A stretch of 64,000 nucleotides of DNA, taken from Heliopora coerulea (Eukaryota; Cnidaria; Anthozoa; Scleralcyonacea; Helioporidae). This document shows positions 1 through 10,794 of this stretch, piece by piece. Where the stretch lies: contig JASJOG010000281.1 of assembly GCA_030142905.1 (NCBI GenBank), positions 1-64,000 of the forward strand, in the 5' to 3' direction. The notes beneath the pieces are model-generated. The model was not told the DNA's origin. It saw only the letters and a list, made by a program, of their open reading frames with translations, and made no database searches. Numbering within the stretch: position 1 is the stretch's first letter; the number at the start of each line of letters is the position of its first letter. The position numbers and the translations under genes were made by a program.

Positions 1-340
1 GCCAACTAAGGCAAACTGAGGCTTTAGACTACTTATCTACCTATATTATTGTTATTATCATTATTATTATTATTATTATGGTTGTTGTTGTTATTATTAT
101 TATCATTACTCCTGTTTATTTTTCCTTCTTCTAGAAAACGTTTTTGTTCACAGTCATTCGTTAGCGAGTATCCTGGTGTTTTGTTAATTTCCATGTTTTT
201 AAACGGAAACATTCAAAGATTAAAAAAACCCGTCAGTTTGGCCCAACACCGTGAAAAACCCCTTCGTCGAGCTGTCGCTCAAACCAGAAACAAATATGGC
301 AGATATGGCTGAAAAAACAATTCAAAAACAAGAAAAACAC
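1..340. repeat. Trinucleotide-rich tract and unassigned DNA
   Basis: Bases 45-112 are mostly (TTA/TTG)n. The leucine-rich ORF across it is a product of the repeat. The rest of this stretch is probably intron of the FReD gene; no exon of its C-terminal half is seen here. Confidence 0.6.
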
Positions 341-413
341 CAAATAGAGAAAATGCTGCATGAAATCATTACGCCAAGTTCCTCGAACTCTCAAGCTAGT
401 TTTCCTCACTCAC

Positions 414-791
414 CTGAATAGGTCCCAAGACTTAGCCTATATTTATTTCTTTCGCTTGTCACCCCAAAGCTATTGTACTCTGCAAAAGCTGTCTTTCCAG
501 ATATGTCTTCCATGTCAACTCGGAGAACATTTTTCGCATTGGTTGTCATTCGATGCATCTTGTCTAATCCAAGCCAGAATTCTCTGTCTAAATTTCCAAA
601 CCCGATTTTGTAATCCTGCCAGCCTCGATAAAAATCCACACTTCCGTCTATCCGTCTTTGGAAGATGGTCCACCCACCTCCAGCTGTGGTCATGTCACAT
701 CTCACTCAGAAACTTCCCTTACCATCTGGATCGATGGTGTAGATTCCATCGGTTTTATAACCTTTCTTGTAATAGTCCGAACAACTTTTTT
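414..791 (-). CDS. Fibrinogen-related domain exon (exon 3 of a secreted FReD protein), carries an in-frame TGA
   Basis: Minus-strand exon coding the N-terminal half of a fibrinogen C-terminal (FReD) domain, the fold used by ficolins, tachylectins and tenascins to bind sugars or acetyl groups outside the cell. Visible landmarks are the first domain cysteine in SCSDYYKKGYKTDGIYTIDP, then RCDMTTAGGGWTIFQRR, DGSVDFYRGWQDYKIGFGNL and EFWLGLDKMH, all at the usual spacing. The acceptor is ...TTCATAG just before 791; the donor is CAG|GTGAGT after 414. Both ends are phase 1, so upstream and downstream exons can join in frame. The C-terminal half (calcium and ligand site) would lie beyond base 1 of the window. 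One TGA at 708-706 interrupts the frame between GKGSF and VRCDM, where family members normally have an ordinary residue. This is a nonsense allele, an assembly error or a recent pseudogene; the rest of the exon is clean. Confidence 0.88.
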
Positions 792-1577
792 CTATGAACA
801 ATAGATGAGTTTAGTATAAAACTTCCTCAAACTCTGCCAACAGTATTCAAACACGGCTTTGGGAGAATCTTTTGGATTATCAGGTTGGACGTCATAGCGG
901 CAAATATCTTAAAGACTAGTCAAAGTAAGATCACTAAACTACCACAGAATAATTGTCTAACAACATTCAGACAAGGTATAGTAAGTCTGTTAAACTTTAT
1001 TATTCAGCGTAGTCCTGGATTTGGGAGGGATTTCTTGCACTGCTAGAGACGGAAATTTTCATTGCCAATATCTACAAAACAATTTGAGTATAACCATTTA
1101 ATTACGGAATAATCTACGCGGTATTTGGTCTTAAAAACACCATATAATAAGACTGCCATAAAAAGTGACGTATATATCTGATGTCATGATTGTGATAGGT
1201 TCAGTTTTACCGTCAAATCTGAAAAATCATTTATACGAACTGCTTTAGCCATGCTGGACTTTTGTTCCAGCGTAAGACCTTTTCCTTTCAATAAAACGTT
1301 CTTCTGAAAAATTGATGGAGGGAAATTCAAATTTTCACCACATTAAATCTATGAACATTTTTCTCCGGTTTTTTCAGCAATAAAGTCAACGAAATTTTTG
1401 AAATAGTTATAGAATTTCAGCTGTACTCCTGATTTGTTATCATTGTTTGACATTTATGAAAAATGTATTATATATATCTGTTATTATATTAATTAAAATA
1501 TATAAATATCTATTATGTACATGTTATATCATTATACATTGCATATAATATTTTATTTTATACATGTACATGATATT

Positions 1578-1616
<39 letters not shown>

Positions 1617-1853
1617 TTAGACAAGACAAAAGCTTCAGTTACTTCATTTATTTACTACAATATTGTTTCGTATGCCACACTCATCAGGTGTCATTATGGT
1701 AATTGAATCTTTCTTGTTTGAAACGACATAATCGTATTTCCAACAATTTTGCCTGCACTTTGTCAGGTAAACCACATACACCTCACTCCTTAAATGTTTT
1801 AACTTCGTTGAGGTAGGAAGGTTTATGATTTTTCTTTTATGAATATGTATATA
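792..1853. other. Intronic DNA without recognisable gene; (AT)n microsatellite
   Basis: Between the FReD exon and the Tc1-like element I see no coding homology. A dinucleotide (AT)n run lies at about 1580-1614. Confidence 0.6.
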
Positions 1854-3442
1854 CAGTTACCTGCATATATATTTGGCCCCCTTTCAAATTTCACTCAGAG
1901 AGGCATTACAGTAAATCTATTATATTTTCAGTAAAAATTACAACGAATAACTTTTAAGAAATTTATTAGAAGCTTGTTTACAAGATATCAAGAATTTAGA
2001 TTCAATAATCCTGACAAAAAGTGTATTATGGTCTCATGTGGGCAGTTCAAAAGTATTTGGCAAAATTCTTCAATAATCAGTTGCATGGCCTTTTTTAGTA
2101 ATAACTGACTATAATCGCTTCTTATAGTTACAAATCAAGTTTTTGCAAACCTCAACAGGGAGATTGCTCTATTCACCTTGACAAAATTGTTCCAATTCAT
2201 TAAGAGTCTTTGAATCGCTTTTTGGAACTCGAACTTTTAGCTCCCGCCAGAGATTCTCGGTCGGATTTAGATCCGGATTTAGTGATGGCCATTCTAAAAC
2301 GTTCAGTTTTTTGTCCAAAAACCATTTCTTGACCAGTTTGCTTGCATGCTTTGGGTCGTTGTCTTGCTGAAAGACGAAATTTCTGCCAAGACTGAGTTTA
2401 TGGGCTGATTCATAAACGTTTTTCTCAAGTATTTTCTTGTAATTTTTTTTTTTTTTTATTATCCCATGGACTCGGACAAGATTTCCAACACCACAGGAGG
2501 TTTTCCCCGCTATACTTGCCTGAGAAATAGTGTTCTTTGGGTGGTAGGCCTCGCCCTTTTTCCTCTATACAGTCTTGAGATCATTGTGTCCATACCATCC
2601 CAAAACTTGTCCTGCTTCTCAACAAGTTTGCTAGCAAACTTCAAGCATGCATTTATATTGAACTTTTTGAGGATAGGGGGTCTGTCTGAGGCGGCGACTT
2701 TTCAGACCTGCATGTTGCAGACATCTCTCAATCGTTGAATTTGAGACGTCGACGCCCATTTTAACAGGATGAGCTTTGATATCCTTAACAGATGTCCTCA
2801 GGTTTGTTGGATCATTGCATATGATATTCCACTCCAACGTTCGTCAGATTTTTCTCTTTCTTCCAGGCCGGTTTAGATTTTTAACCGTACCCCACAGTTT
2901 TTCTTTCTTGACTGTGTACTGTACAGCTGAGTGCGACATGCATAATCGATTTGAAACAACTTTGTAGCCCAATCCTGACTTGTGAAAAGCAACGATTTGC
3001 TTTCTAAAGTCCAGGCTTATCTCTGACTTTTTCCATGAGTGGACCTTGAATAACAACCAATTTTGCACAATTTGGCTTCATTTATAGTATAACCTGATGC
3101 ATAATGATGAGTATTTAATCCAAACGTCACAGTCAAGATAAGTGAATGCCATTATAGTCACAACCACAATTGGAAGATCGCACACTTCAAACATCTTTCG
3201 CATAGTTATTAAAGGGGTCAAAAAACTCTAAACGGCCCACTTGAGACCATAATACATTTTTTGTCAGGACTATTGTATCTAACTTCTTGATATCTGGTAA
3301 ACAAGCTCCCAATAACTCTCTTGAAAGTTATTCGCTGTAATTTTTTTTTTTTTTTTTTTTTGTAAATGCAATAGATTTTACTGGAATGCCTCTAAGAGTG
3401 AAATTTAAAAGGGAAGGGGGCAAATACATGTACATGTAACTG
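1854..3442 (-). mobile_element. Tc1-like transposon, full length, degenerate
   Basis: Both ends are precise: CAGTTACCTGCATATATATT at 1854 and, on the opposite strand from 3442, CAGTTACATGTACATGTATT. Each end is flanked by the dinucleotide TA (1852-1853, 3443-3444), the usual Tc1/mariner target duplication. The inverted repeats are long (about 230 bp, roughly 1854-2080 and 3205-3442) but diverged, and the right one carries a poly(T) run. The 1589-bp length is typical for Tc1. It sits in intron 2 of the FReD gene. Confidence 0.88.
2169..3068 (-). pseudogene. Tc1-like transposase pseudogene
   Basis: Read on the minus strand, the N-terminal helix-turn-helix region (SEISLDFRKQIVAFHKSGLG, then VVSNRLCMSHSAVQYTVKK) is followed by the GRPxK-type linker NRPGRKRK. 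The catalytic C-terminal block keeps FVFQQDNDPKHASKLVKKW and WPSLNPDLNPTENLWRELK, which hold the second Asp and the final acidic residue of the DDE/DD34E triad. Breaks are a TGA at 2843-2841 right after the linker, a frameshift near 2630 after CMLEVC, and further shifts around 2460-2580; the region of the first catalytic Asp is not recognisable. The gene is dead. About 300 aa would be expected in an intact copy. Confidence 0.85.
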
Positions 3443-4252
3443 TAAGTGTTCACCTGGAATGCCCTTCTGTCCCTTACCAAATCTAACTAAACTGCTTTTA
3501 CGATTATTAAATCATTTATGAAATGTACTCAGGCGCGGATTTGGAGAGAGACGTACGGAGCGTACTCCCCTCGTTTTATGCATACGTCCAGTTTACATAC
3601 TCTAGACGTAGACAGTTTTTTTTTGTAATAGTAATGGAAATAATTACCTAACCAAGTTACTAAAACACGTTTTTGGCAATCGCAACTGGGAATGCTCTCC
3701 GGCAGGTAGAGGAAGATCAATGAGAATCGCGAAAAATATAAAGGTGATTGTAGTGATGCATTGATGATCATTGTCTGTAGCCAAAATAACAGTCTGCTCA
3801 GAGATACACGTATACTATAAAGAGATTGACTTTATATAAATTGACTTATAAAAGACATTGACTTTATATATATGAAGACATTGGCTTTATTTTTAGAAAA
3901 GGATTGTGTTATTTATGGCTAGCCATTTTCATAAAGTCTCGCTTAAAACTACCCCCAAAATGCTAGAAATAGGATTTCAGATACCTACGAATTCAAAATT
4001 TCCCTGAGGGTAGCATGTCCCCGGACCCCATGCAATTTTTGGCGCTTATCGTCACTTCCCCTGCTTCTAAAATTCTGAATCCGACCCTGGTAGTGGTGGC
4101 AGTGCCCACATATTGCTTGGCACATTTTTTGCAAGTGAAAAGATAAACAAGCCCATGTTACCTTTCTGATGCCATTTTTTTCTTTGGATGAAACCAACCC
4201 GAAAAAAGTGTTTCCCTGGGATTTTCTAATGATATAAAAGACAACAACTTAC
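3443..4252. repeat. Intron DNA with a dispersed repeat fragment (3961-4085)
   Basis: The stretch around 3961-4030 is a diverged copy of 53731-53800 (shared pattern AAATAG..TTTCAGA..CC.A..GAATTCAAA, then GGTAGCATG and GGA.CCC). In the 53 kb copy it lies inside a hAT-like MITE, so this is probably another fragment of that family. No gene is seen. Confidence 0.5.
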
Positions 4253-4413
4253 CTGAACCACTTGGCAAGATAAATTTCTCAATCGTATCCAGCTTTTTGT
4301 ACATATTGTCGATCTTCTGGTTGATGTTCAACAAGGCATTTTTTATCTGGATATTCAACTTTAAGACAGGCGTAGTTCGCTTCATGAGCGACGTCTTTTG
4401 ATTTTCACCTGGG
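4253..4413 (-). CDS. Coiled-coil linker exon (exon 2) of the same secreted FReD gene
   Basis: Acceptor GAATGCAG lies before 4413 and donor TTCAG|GTAAGT after 4253. The exon starts with one base that completes a codon and ends with one base left over. This fits exon 1 (two bases left over) and exon 3 (two bases needed). The encoded segment begins PGENQKTSL and continues with hydrophobic residues at heptad-like spacing (VLKLNIQIKNALLNINQKI, then DNMYKKLDTIEKF). That suggests a short oligomerising coiled coil before the fibrinogen domain, as in many FReD lectins. An ATG at 4385 is internal and need not be the start. Assignment to this gene rests on strand, order and splice phase, not on recognised homology of the linker. 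Confidence 0.7.
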
Positions 4414-4564
4414 CTGCATTCTATCCTAGAGTTTGTTTACATGATAAAGACATTAGACTTCAAAAGCCAGTTTGTTAAAAAAGGTCGAGTAGTTTAATCC
4501 TAGATTAGTGAATGTTTTGTTGACAAGTGCTCAGGATACTGGTGACAAACATTCGACTTTTCTT

Positions 4565-4655
4565 TGACTCTTACCGGCTCGATAGGATTTGCATTATTTG
4601 CATTACTCTGGCTAACGGCTGGGGATTCACTCGTGGAGGGGAGCAACATAGTTTT
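4565..4655 (-). repeat. Dispersed repeat copy (family also at 15.6 kb and 59.15 kb)
   Basis: Contains ACTCTGGCTAACGGC and GATTCACTCGTGGAGGG, matching in order the segment at 15585-15682 and, inverted, 59130-59232. Three diverged copies in one window indicate a short interspersed family; no coding capacity. Confidence 0.5.
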
Positions 4656-4739
4656 GTAATGATATGCAATAATTTATTTAAAGTTGTTTACACACGAAAC
4701 AAAGAATTATAGATGATTGGAAAAAAAACAAAGTTTATT

Positions 4740-4765
4740 GGAGATGGGGGGGGGGGGGGGAGGGA
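4740..4765 (+). repeat. Poly(G) tract
   Basis: A run of 16 or so G residues between GAGAT and AGGGAATGG. A similar poly(G) lies at about 15387-15401. Confidence 0.9.
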
Positions 4766-4899
4766 ATGGGCTTGACTACGACAAACTTGTCCATGCTTTT
4801 GAATTAAATCAAAATATTACCATAATTTCTGAGTATTTCCATAAGATCGTAGAAGCACAAGTACTAATTACGACTTTAAGTAAACGACTAATTTCTTTA

Positions 4900-4942
4900 T
4901 TGCATACATGTTTTGGCAAAACTCATGCCATCTTCAGTACAA
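4900..4942 (-). ncRNA. Hammerhead-like ribozyme relic, PLE end (inverted copy)
   Basis: Minus strand reads CTGAAGA (4937-4931), a GGC..GCC stem II, then AAAAC where a hammerhead needs GAAAC. The first G of the conserved GAAA is missing, so it should be inactive. The same change occurs in the copy at 6506, so it is likely a feature of this subfamily or of its source copy. Confidence 0.5.
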
Positions 4943-5029
4943 ATGATAATAGGTTATTTTCAAGCGATATTTATATGTGACCTGATAAACATTACAAGTG
5001 TATGACTAATCTAATATAAATTCTCACAC

Positions 5030-6175
5030 ATGTGTGAGAATGGCTTTTTAAGCTTTAACTCCTCTGCCTCTGATAACAAATTCTTTGTATCTTATGACGT
5101 AGAGAGTCTTTTCACTAACATTCCCTTAACAGAAACAATAGATATAGCCATAGACCTAATTTTCACTGGCAACTACAAGTTTCCCATTATCAAGGACCTC
5201 AAACAATTATTTCTCGTCTCTACTTCACAGACGCATTTTTTGTACTGTTGTATGTTTTACGACCTGATTGTTGGGGTAGCTATGAGGTCACCTCTAGCTC
5301 CAATACTTGCTAATTTCTTTTATGGGCTTTCATGAACGAAACTGGCTTCACAACTATTTTGGCACCAAACCATTATTTTACCGCAAATATGTTGACGATA
5401 TTTTCTGTATTTTTTACAAAGAGGACGACGCTATGTTATTTTTTGACTATTTGAATTCACGATATCGCAACATTAAGTTTACTTTTGAAAAAGAGGAAAA
5501 TGGTAAACTACCTTTCCAAGACGTTTTACTCTCCAAATCATCAGACACATACACCACATCCGTCTATCACAAATAAACATATACAGGACTTCACATGAGT
5601 TACCTAAGCTTCTGTCCACTTTCTTATAAAACTGGACTAATAAGAACACTCCTTGATAGTATTCGCAAAATTAGCAACACTGCAAGTGGCTTTCGAAACG
5701 ACTTAAGTAATCTCATAGTTGCACTTTAACGCAATTCTTTTCCTCTTCACGTTATTAACAAGACGGTCAAGAAATACTATGACGACACCAACAATAGCAG
5801 TCACACATCCAACCTTTCTACGACACCTCGAACAGACAGACAACTTTAAACTTCCTTTCACGGATTTCTATTCCAAACTGACTCAACGAAGATTAAAAAG
5901 TTTCGCTAAACGCTTCTTCACTGATTTGGAAATCAAACTTGTTTTCTCATCTTACAAAATTAAGAATCTATTCTCATTTAAGGATCCTGTTCCGAATGAA
6001 CTCAAATCTTTTGTGGTTTATCAATTCACTTCAGTCGGATGTAATCCCGCTATATTGGCGAGACATCTCGTCACTTATCCACGAGGATCAAGGAACACAT
6101 CTCCACCGACAAAGAATCTCACATCTATAAACACTTTCTGAAATCACCTTCTTAATAAAATCAATACTCGCAATC
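5030..6175 (+). pseudogene. PLE reverse transcriptase with GIY-YIG endonuclease, frameshifted
   Basis: RT motifs are visible in two frames: SYDVESLFTNIPL, then an altered core MRSPLAPILANFF (PLEs have M-G-SPL), then FYRKYVDDIFCIFYKEDD, whose YVDD box holds the catalytic aspartates, then KLPFQDVLLSKSSDTYTTSV. A further frame (5719-6141) carries the thumb-side region and YQFTSVGC. One more shift gives RYIGETSRHLSTRIKEHIST, the GIY-YIG nuclease core (about 6050-6110). An intact PLE protein is roughly 600-900 aa in one frame; this copy is broken at least three times (near 5310-5335, 5576-5720, 6055). Confidence 0.8.
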
Positions 6176-6502
6176 TTGTTTTAAAATTTTCGACTCTGTC
6201 AATTCTAAATTCCCCCTTACAATAAAAGAAGCTCTACACATAAACTAGGTCAATCCTGAGCTTAATGTCCAAGTTCATCATTTTAACACAATTTTCAGTT
6301 TATAATTTTCACACTACCCTCTCTTCTCTTGCACCATATCAGTTATCCATTTATCATTTAAATAGAGCTCCTGTTTTGCCAATAACATATCTCTCAGCAG
6401 TTCTCGCATCTGATTAATTCATTAGATGAATCATATCTCTGGTATCTTAATTAGCATATCGTATCACATATATAGCCTGTAGATACTTTGTTAGTTCATA
6501 TT

Positions 6503-6545
6503 GCACTGAAGATGACATAAGTTTGCCAAAACATGTGTACTTTCA
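6503..6545 (+). ncRNA. Hammerhead-like ribozyme relic, PLE 3' end
   Basis: CTGAAGA at 6506-6512, then a short stem region and GCCAAAACATGTG. The GAAA box reads AAAA, as in the inverted copy at 4.9 kb. Confidence 0.5.
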
Positions 6546-6559
6546 AAAAATTTGTCGTT

Positions 6560-8030
6560 TTCCTGAAATGTTTAAGCCTAAATACTTTAGGAGGTTAACA
6601 TTACGCACTTCTTGTTTACTTTTCACAAAAGCCATGAAACCCCATTTTTTTTTGTTTTTGTTTCTCTTCCTTTAAATTTTCCGTGCGTAAACAGCTCAAA
6701 ATTTACATAAAACCTCTTACTTTCACAAATTATACACGAACACGGCATCCAATGAAATATTTTAAGCCGTTTATGCTGTTTCAAATTCTTGCAGCCTGTC
6801 GACTAGACATTTGTTAGCAATAGTCAGTCGTGTTGTCTACAATCGACGATTTCACTTCCATTGTATAATATTTGGCTTTGAATGCCATACAAAACAATTA
6901 GATTTAAACTTAATAATAAGAAAGTTACGTACACTCTTCTCAATACAGCGAGAAACCAAACCAATCCTGTTCAAATAAGACCCATGTACTTTCATGTAAA
7001 ATCGAGGTCAACATACTAGTAAACTAGTGATTTAGCTTTTGAACAGATTAAGTGTACACAGTCTCCAAGGAAACCAACATTCCCTCTGATTACGTTTGTA
7101 TGCTTAATACGTCCGGGTCTCAACTGTTTTTCGATTTTATCAGTTCGATTAGATTTAATTTTTATATATTTTTGAACCCACTCGGTGCACCCATAACATC
7201 TTTTAACTTGTTTAATGCTCTAGTTCTATCAAGGCGTTTTACTTTCGCTAGGAAACCAAAAATCAAAAATAATTTCAATATTGTGTTAGAGTTAAAATAG
7301 TTTTGTTGTTTTGGTGGGGGGTGGGGGGTGGATTACCTACGTTAGTTCCATATTTATCAGTGAGTATTATACTCAAGTCCATGAAATTGAACTAGTTAGA
7401 ATAACTTAGAATAAATCTTGAACTGCAGAAATCATTATCAAGCGATGATACAGAGTTCCTCACTTAAATGTGTGTCGACGTTTTATAGTAAATATCCCGA
7501 TCTTTGTCATCCTGCATTGTCTCTTTCACACTCAAATCATTAAAAACATTGTGATAAAATGTCTATATTGGACATATACCGTACCTACAAGAGTTGAACG
7601 ATTAATACATGCACTAGCCTCTAATCAATTCATTCTAAAACCCAGTGTCTAAATAAGAATCCATGAACTCAGCGGAAAAAACTTACAGGTACACAAAGAA
7701 CAAATTAACGGAGCTTTTTCCGACAAGGGAAAACCATTATAAAATATCTCAAACCTTACTTAATTGTAAACAAATGTGAAGTTGTTTGGTTTTGAAAAGC
7801 TGCGAAGCAAATCGATTTCCCTTTTATTTCTTTACCAAACTTTTGGACCAATTACAAGTCTAAGTCTTAAAATTTTGGGTTGATTTTCTCAAAAAAATCA
7901 AAGAAAACATCCTTAAATAAAAACAAATTTTTTGTCCAGATAAGTAGAACATGGTCGCAAATACATTAAACTTGAGAGACTTATCCTTGACTCATGAAGA
8001 TGCTAACTTTCAATAACACAAACTACTTAC
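6560..8030. other. Intron 1 DNA, no recognised feature
   Basis: AT-rich sequence with only short ORFs (such as one over 7052-7300) that show no recognisable motif; a G-rich patch lies at about 7314-7330. Confidence 0.5.
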
Positions 8031-8092
8031 CAGGAACCAGCTGATATTAAAACGACGAAGAACAACTTGAGAAAGTTTGCAGCTACCATCAT
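8031..8092 (-). CDS. Signal-peptide exon (exon 1) of the secreted FReD gene
   Basis: A short minus-strand exon starting with two consecutive ATG codons (8092 and 8089). It reads MMVAANFLKLFFVVLISAGS, a classic signal peptide: short N region, hydrophobic core LFFVVLISAG, small residues near the cleavage site. It ends TCCTG|GTAAGT, leaving two bases, which join the first base of exon 2 to make a cysteine codon. A 5' untranslated intron is possible because CTTTTCAG lies just upstream (about 8155). The exon is only 62 coding bases. Intron 1 (8030-4414) contains a Penelope-like element and intron 2 (4252-792) a Tc1-like element. Linkage to the downstream exons is inferred from phase, strand and domain logic. 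Confidence 0.68.
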
Positions 8093-8975
8093 GAAAGTCT
8101 CGCTAATACTGTTAGATTTTCCTTGCCAACGAAAGTTTAAAATGCTCCTAGAGAATCCTGAAAAGAATAATGACATGTTTGTCATTTAATTGTTAGGTCA
8201 ATTAATGTGAAAATTAGCATTTGTTGACACATAGAATTATTTGTTTTATGTATATACTGTATGATATCACATACCTGTTTAAGTGTATAATGCTTTCAAT
8301 TTACTTTGGACTATGTTAATATCTGTCAGGATAAAACAGCAGTTCAATACTTCTCTTAACTAGATCATAATCTTTTTTCTTTTTCTTTTTTTACACCAAA
8401 CGGAAATGATGTATCACCAAAATCTCGTTAATTTTTAATTTACTTAGGAAAGCTCTGGGAGGAAGTGAGGGAACCCTATCGGATGCTCCACGAAATGTAA
8501 AGATTGTAGGAAAATGATCACATCCTTGGAGGCATTTTAATAGTACAGCTTATTCAAACTAACTGCCTTCTTCAATAGTACTCTTTTAATTTAAAGTTCA
8601 GTGAAGCTATAAATTCATCTAACCGCTTCTACTACGTCTATATCTCAAAGTCTATTTTCTCGATCGTTTTTGGAATGTTCCTCCAATTATTTAACCTGAA
8701 TGTGTCTCATTTAAGTGGACAAAAAGCAGGAATGCCAGAGATAATGCATTTTCCTGGACAAAATAATATTTCATAAGGACATAAAAAATAAACAAGGAAA
8801 TCTCAACTTTCAGGCTCATTCTTAATGATACTTGAATCTGTCTTTCAATTGAAGGAAGCTAAACTAGTTTAATAAAAAACAATTAAAGTGAAAGACAACT
8901 GAATCGAAAACTTGTATTCCGCCATCGAAATACCAGGAAGAAATCGATGTCTAGTGATAAAGGTTACTGCAATCA
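8093..8975. promoter_or_regulatory. Presumed upstream region of the FReD gene
   Basis: Non-coding stretch between the signal-peptide exon and the PLE palindrome. A splice-acceptor-like CTTTTCAG (minus strand, about 8155) may mark a 5' untranslated exon boundary. No specific promoter element can be supported. Confidence 0.3.
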
Positions 8976-9033
8976 AACAATTTTCTGGAAGCCAATATCG
9001 CAAATAAACACATCAGGACTCATCAGAAAATAC

Positions 9034-9092
9034 TTTAATAAGGAACTAACGTTTCGTCACTTTACAAGCAACATCATCAGAGTGTCTGTTTA
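9034..9092 (-). ncRNA. Hammerhead-like ribozyme motif, PLE copy A end
   Basis: Minus strand: CTGATGATG, a stem II in which GTTGCTT can pair with AAGTGAC around a 3-nt loop, then GAAACGTT and the stem I partner AGT facing ACT. The catalytic boxes CUGAUGA and GAAA are both intact. One extra base lies between CUGAUGA and the stem. Confidence 0.6.
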
Positions 9093-9308
9093 CATAAAAA
9101 TTTTCGGCTTAAATAACCTTCACGATTACAAACATAGAGATGAGACAAGGAAAGAATAATAAGTGATGTGTCAAAACAGGGATTAAGGTAAGGGGAAAAA
9201 AATCAAAACAAAATGAGAGGAAATGACCTAATGTTTACGTTGAGAGAAGAATGTATTTTTGCGATTAACAAACTTTCTCGAATAAGAGTATCTAATTCTG
9301 AACTGCCA

Positions 9309-10700
9309 CTAAGCTAAAACTGAAAAATCATCGAAAGAAATGGGGTGTCCAACTTCTCTTTTATGTGCTAAAATGTTGGACAAAGAGGAGGGGTGAGAGA
9401 TCTCATTTCCTGTGTAAGCCGAAATGCCCATGTGTTCACAGATCCTGGCGTGCAAATTTCGGTTTGTTTCACCCAAATATAACGCGGAGCAGCGTTGGCA
9501 CGTAAATTTACAAACGACATTGGATCTTAGGTGCATTGGAATTCGGTCTTTGAATCGGAAAAAGTGTGAAAGACGACAGACTGGTCGAAATATTACTCGG
9601 AGGTCGATGTGTTGCTGGGCCGATGATATCAACTTCAAAAGCTGTTGGCGAATTTTGAGTCCGTGACAACCAGTAAAAGACAGTACAATCGATAACTGCA
9701 ATTTAGGTGCTGTGAGCGGTTTAATTGGCGTGTAGGAAATTTTATTTAAAAATGAGCAAATACAATTGCCTATAAAACGTTGCAGATAGCCATTTTGAAG
9801 TAACAGACTCTTCAATTTTGCAAGTCCTTCGTGAAAAAGCGAATAGGACTAACATATATTCCAATATCGAAACAAATTGACTAAATTAAACCTTTTTTAT
9901 AAACGACAGGTAAAAAATTCACGAAATTGGTAAAAAGGTCTGTAAATGTTGGTTTTCGATAAACACAAGTGACAAATGAGCCATCAGACCGAAGAATAGT
10001 GATGTCAAGAAAGGATAGCGTTTTGTTAAACGGGTAAAGTTAATGTTGGGATGCTGTGAATTTAAATGATTTAGAAATAGCTCTATGTGCTCACGAGATT
10101 TAAATAAAATAAAACAATCATCAACATACGTCTATAAAAAAGCGGTTTGAAATCAGTGGGACAGTTTTCTAGCCATATTTTCTCATGGTGTAATAGAAAT
10201 ATGTTAGCCGAAAAAGTGGGCCGTGAGGTGAGCCCATGGTGACACCATTGGATTGGTCGTAAAGTTTTCCATTGAATACGAAATGACAATTCTTCACTGC
10301 TAAATTCAAGAGGTCTTTCATTTCTTTGTGCGAAGAGTCTTGGGAAAAAAGATGGTTGGTAGAAAACGGCTGATCAAGAATAATCTGCATGGCTTCATCA
10401 ACAGGAATATTTGTAAATAAACACGTAACATCAAAACTGGCCATAATTAATTCGTCGGTATTAAGGTCTAAGGAAAACACTCTTGAATAAAGGAAAACGA
10501 ATTATTAATTACTCAAAACTTAAGGAAATAGGACGAAGAAGCGAAACTAGAAACTTAGCTAGGTTGTATGAATAAGTTCCTATTGCCGAAAGAATAGGTC
10601 GAAGTGGTACGTTAGTTTTATGAATCTTAGGCAGTCCATATAATACACCTAGTCGAGATCAGGTGTAGGCTATTTTCTTGAACTGCTTGTCAGATATCAC
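9309..10700 (-). pseudogene. PLE RT-GIY-YIG protein, copy A
   Basis: RT fragments: ASFDVTCLFTNIPVDEAMQ, NCHFVFNGKLYDQSNGVTMG and SPHGPLF. Then in another frame HHEKIWLENCPTDFKPLFYR and MLMIVLFYLN, where YVDDCFILF would be expected, so the catalytic aspartates are lost through frameshift near 10130. The C-terminal ORF 9815-9309 has SNVVCKFTCQRCSALYLGET followed by NRNLHARICEHMG, a GIY-YIG nuclease with the Tyr, the Arg helix and part of the zinc-finger-like cysteine pair (CQRC). At least three frame breaks are seen. The GIY-YIG domain itself is open. Confidence 0.82.
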
Positions 10701-10794
10701 ATTCACCTTTAGTTTTCAAAAACTTCTTTAGTTTTCGAGCATTCCTTCGAAAAATAAAGAAGGCGTTTTCTACCAACCATCTTTTCCAAAGCTT

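Larger units (their letters stand above)
4900..6560 (+). mobile_element. Penelope-like retroelement (PLE), degenerate, in FReD intron 1
   Basis: Contains reverse transcriptase and GIY-YIG pieces in PLE order, flanked by copies of the same end motif in opposite orientation. On the minus strand at 4942-4900 and the plus strand at 6503-6545 the sequence is CTGAAGATG..A....TTTGCC then AAAACATGT. Such terminal pieces (pseudo-LTRs) are known for Penelope-like elements. A perfect 22-bp palindrome (5020-5041) marks the start of the RT part. Boundaries are approximate. Confidence 0.75.
8976..10720 (-). mobile_element. PLE copy A (left arm)
   Basis: Runs right to left. It holds, in order, a RT1-like block (YGLPKIHKTNVPLRPILSA, about 10660-10600), the palm block ending VTMGSPHGPLF, a YxDD region disrupted by a frameshift, the thumb, the GIY-YIG domain (9815-9309) and an end with a hammerhead-like motif. 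This is the longer of the two copies in the palindrome. Confidence 0.8.

Noticed and set aside
49..312. Leucine-rich ORF
   Set aside because: Produced by a (TTA/TTG)n tract; no protein family signal.
2466..2738. Plus-strand ORF across the Tc1-like element
   Set aside because: Antisense shadow of the transposase pseudogene.
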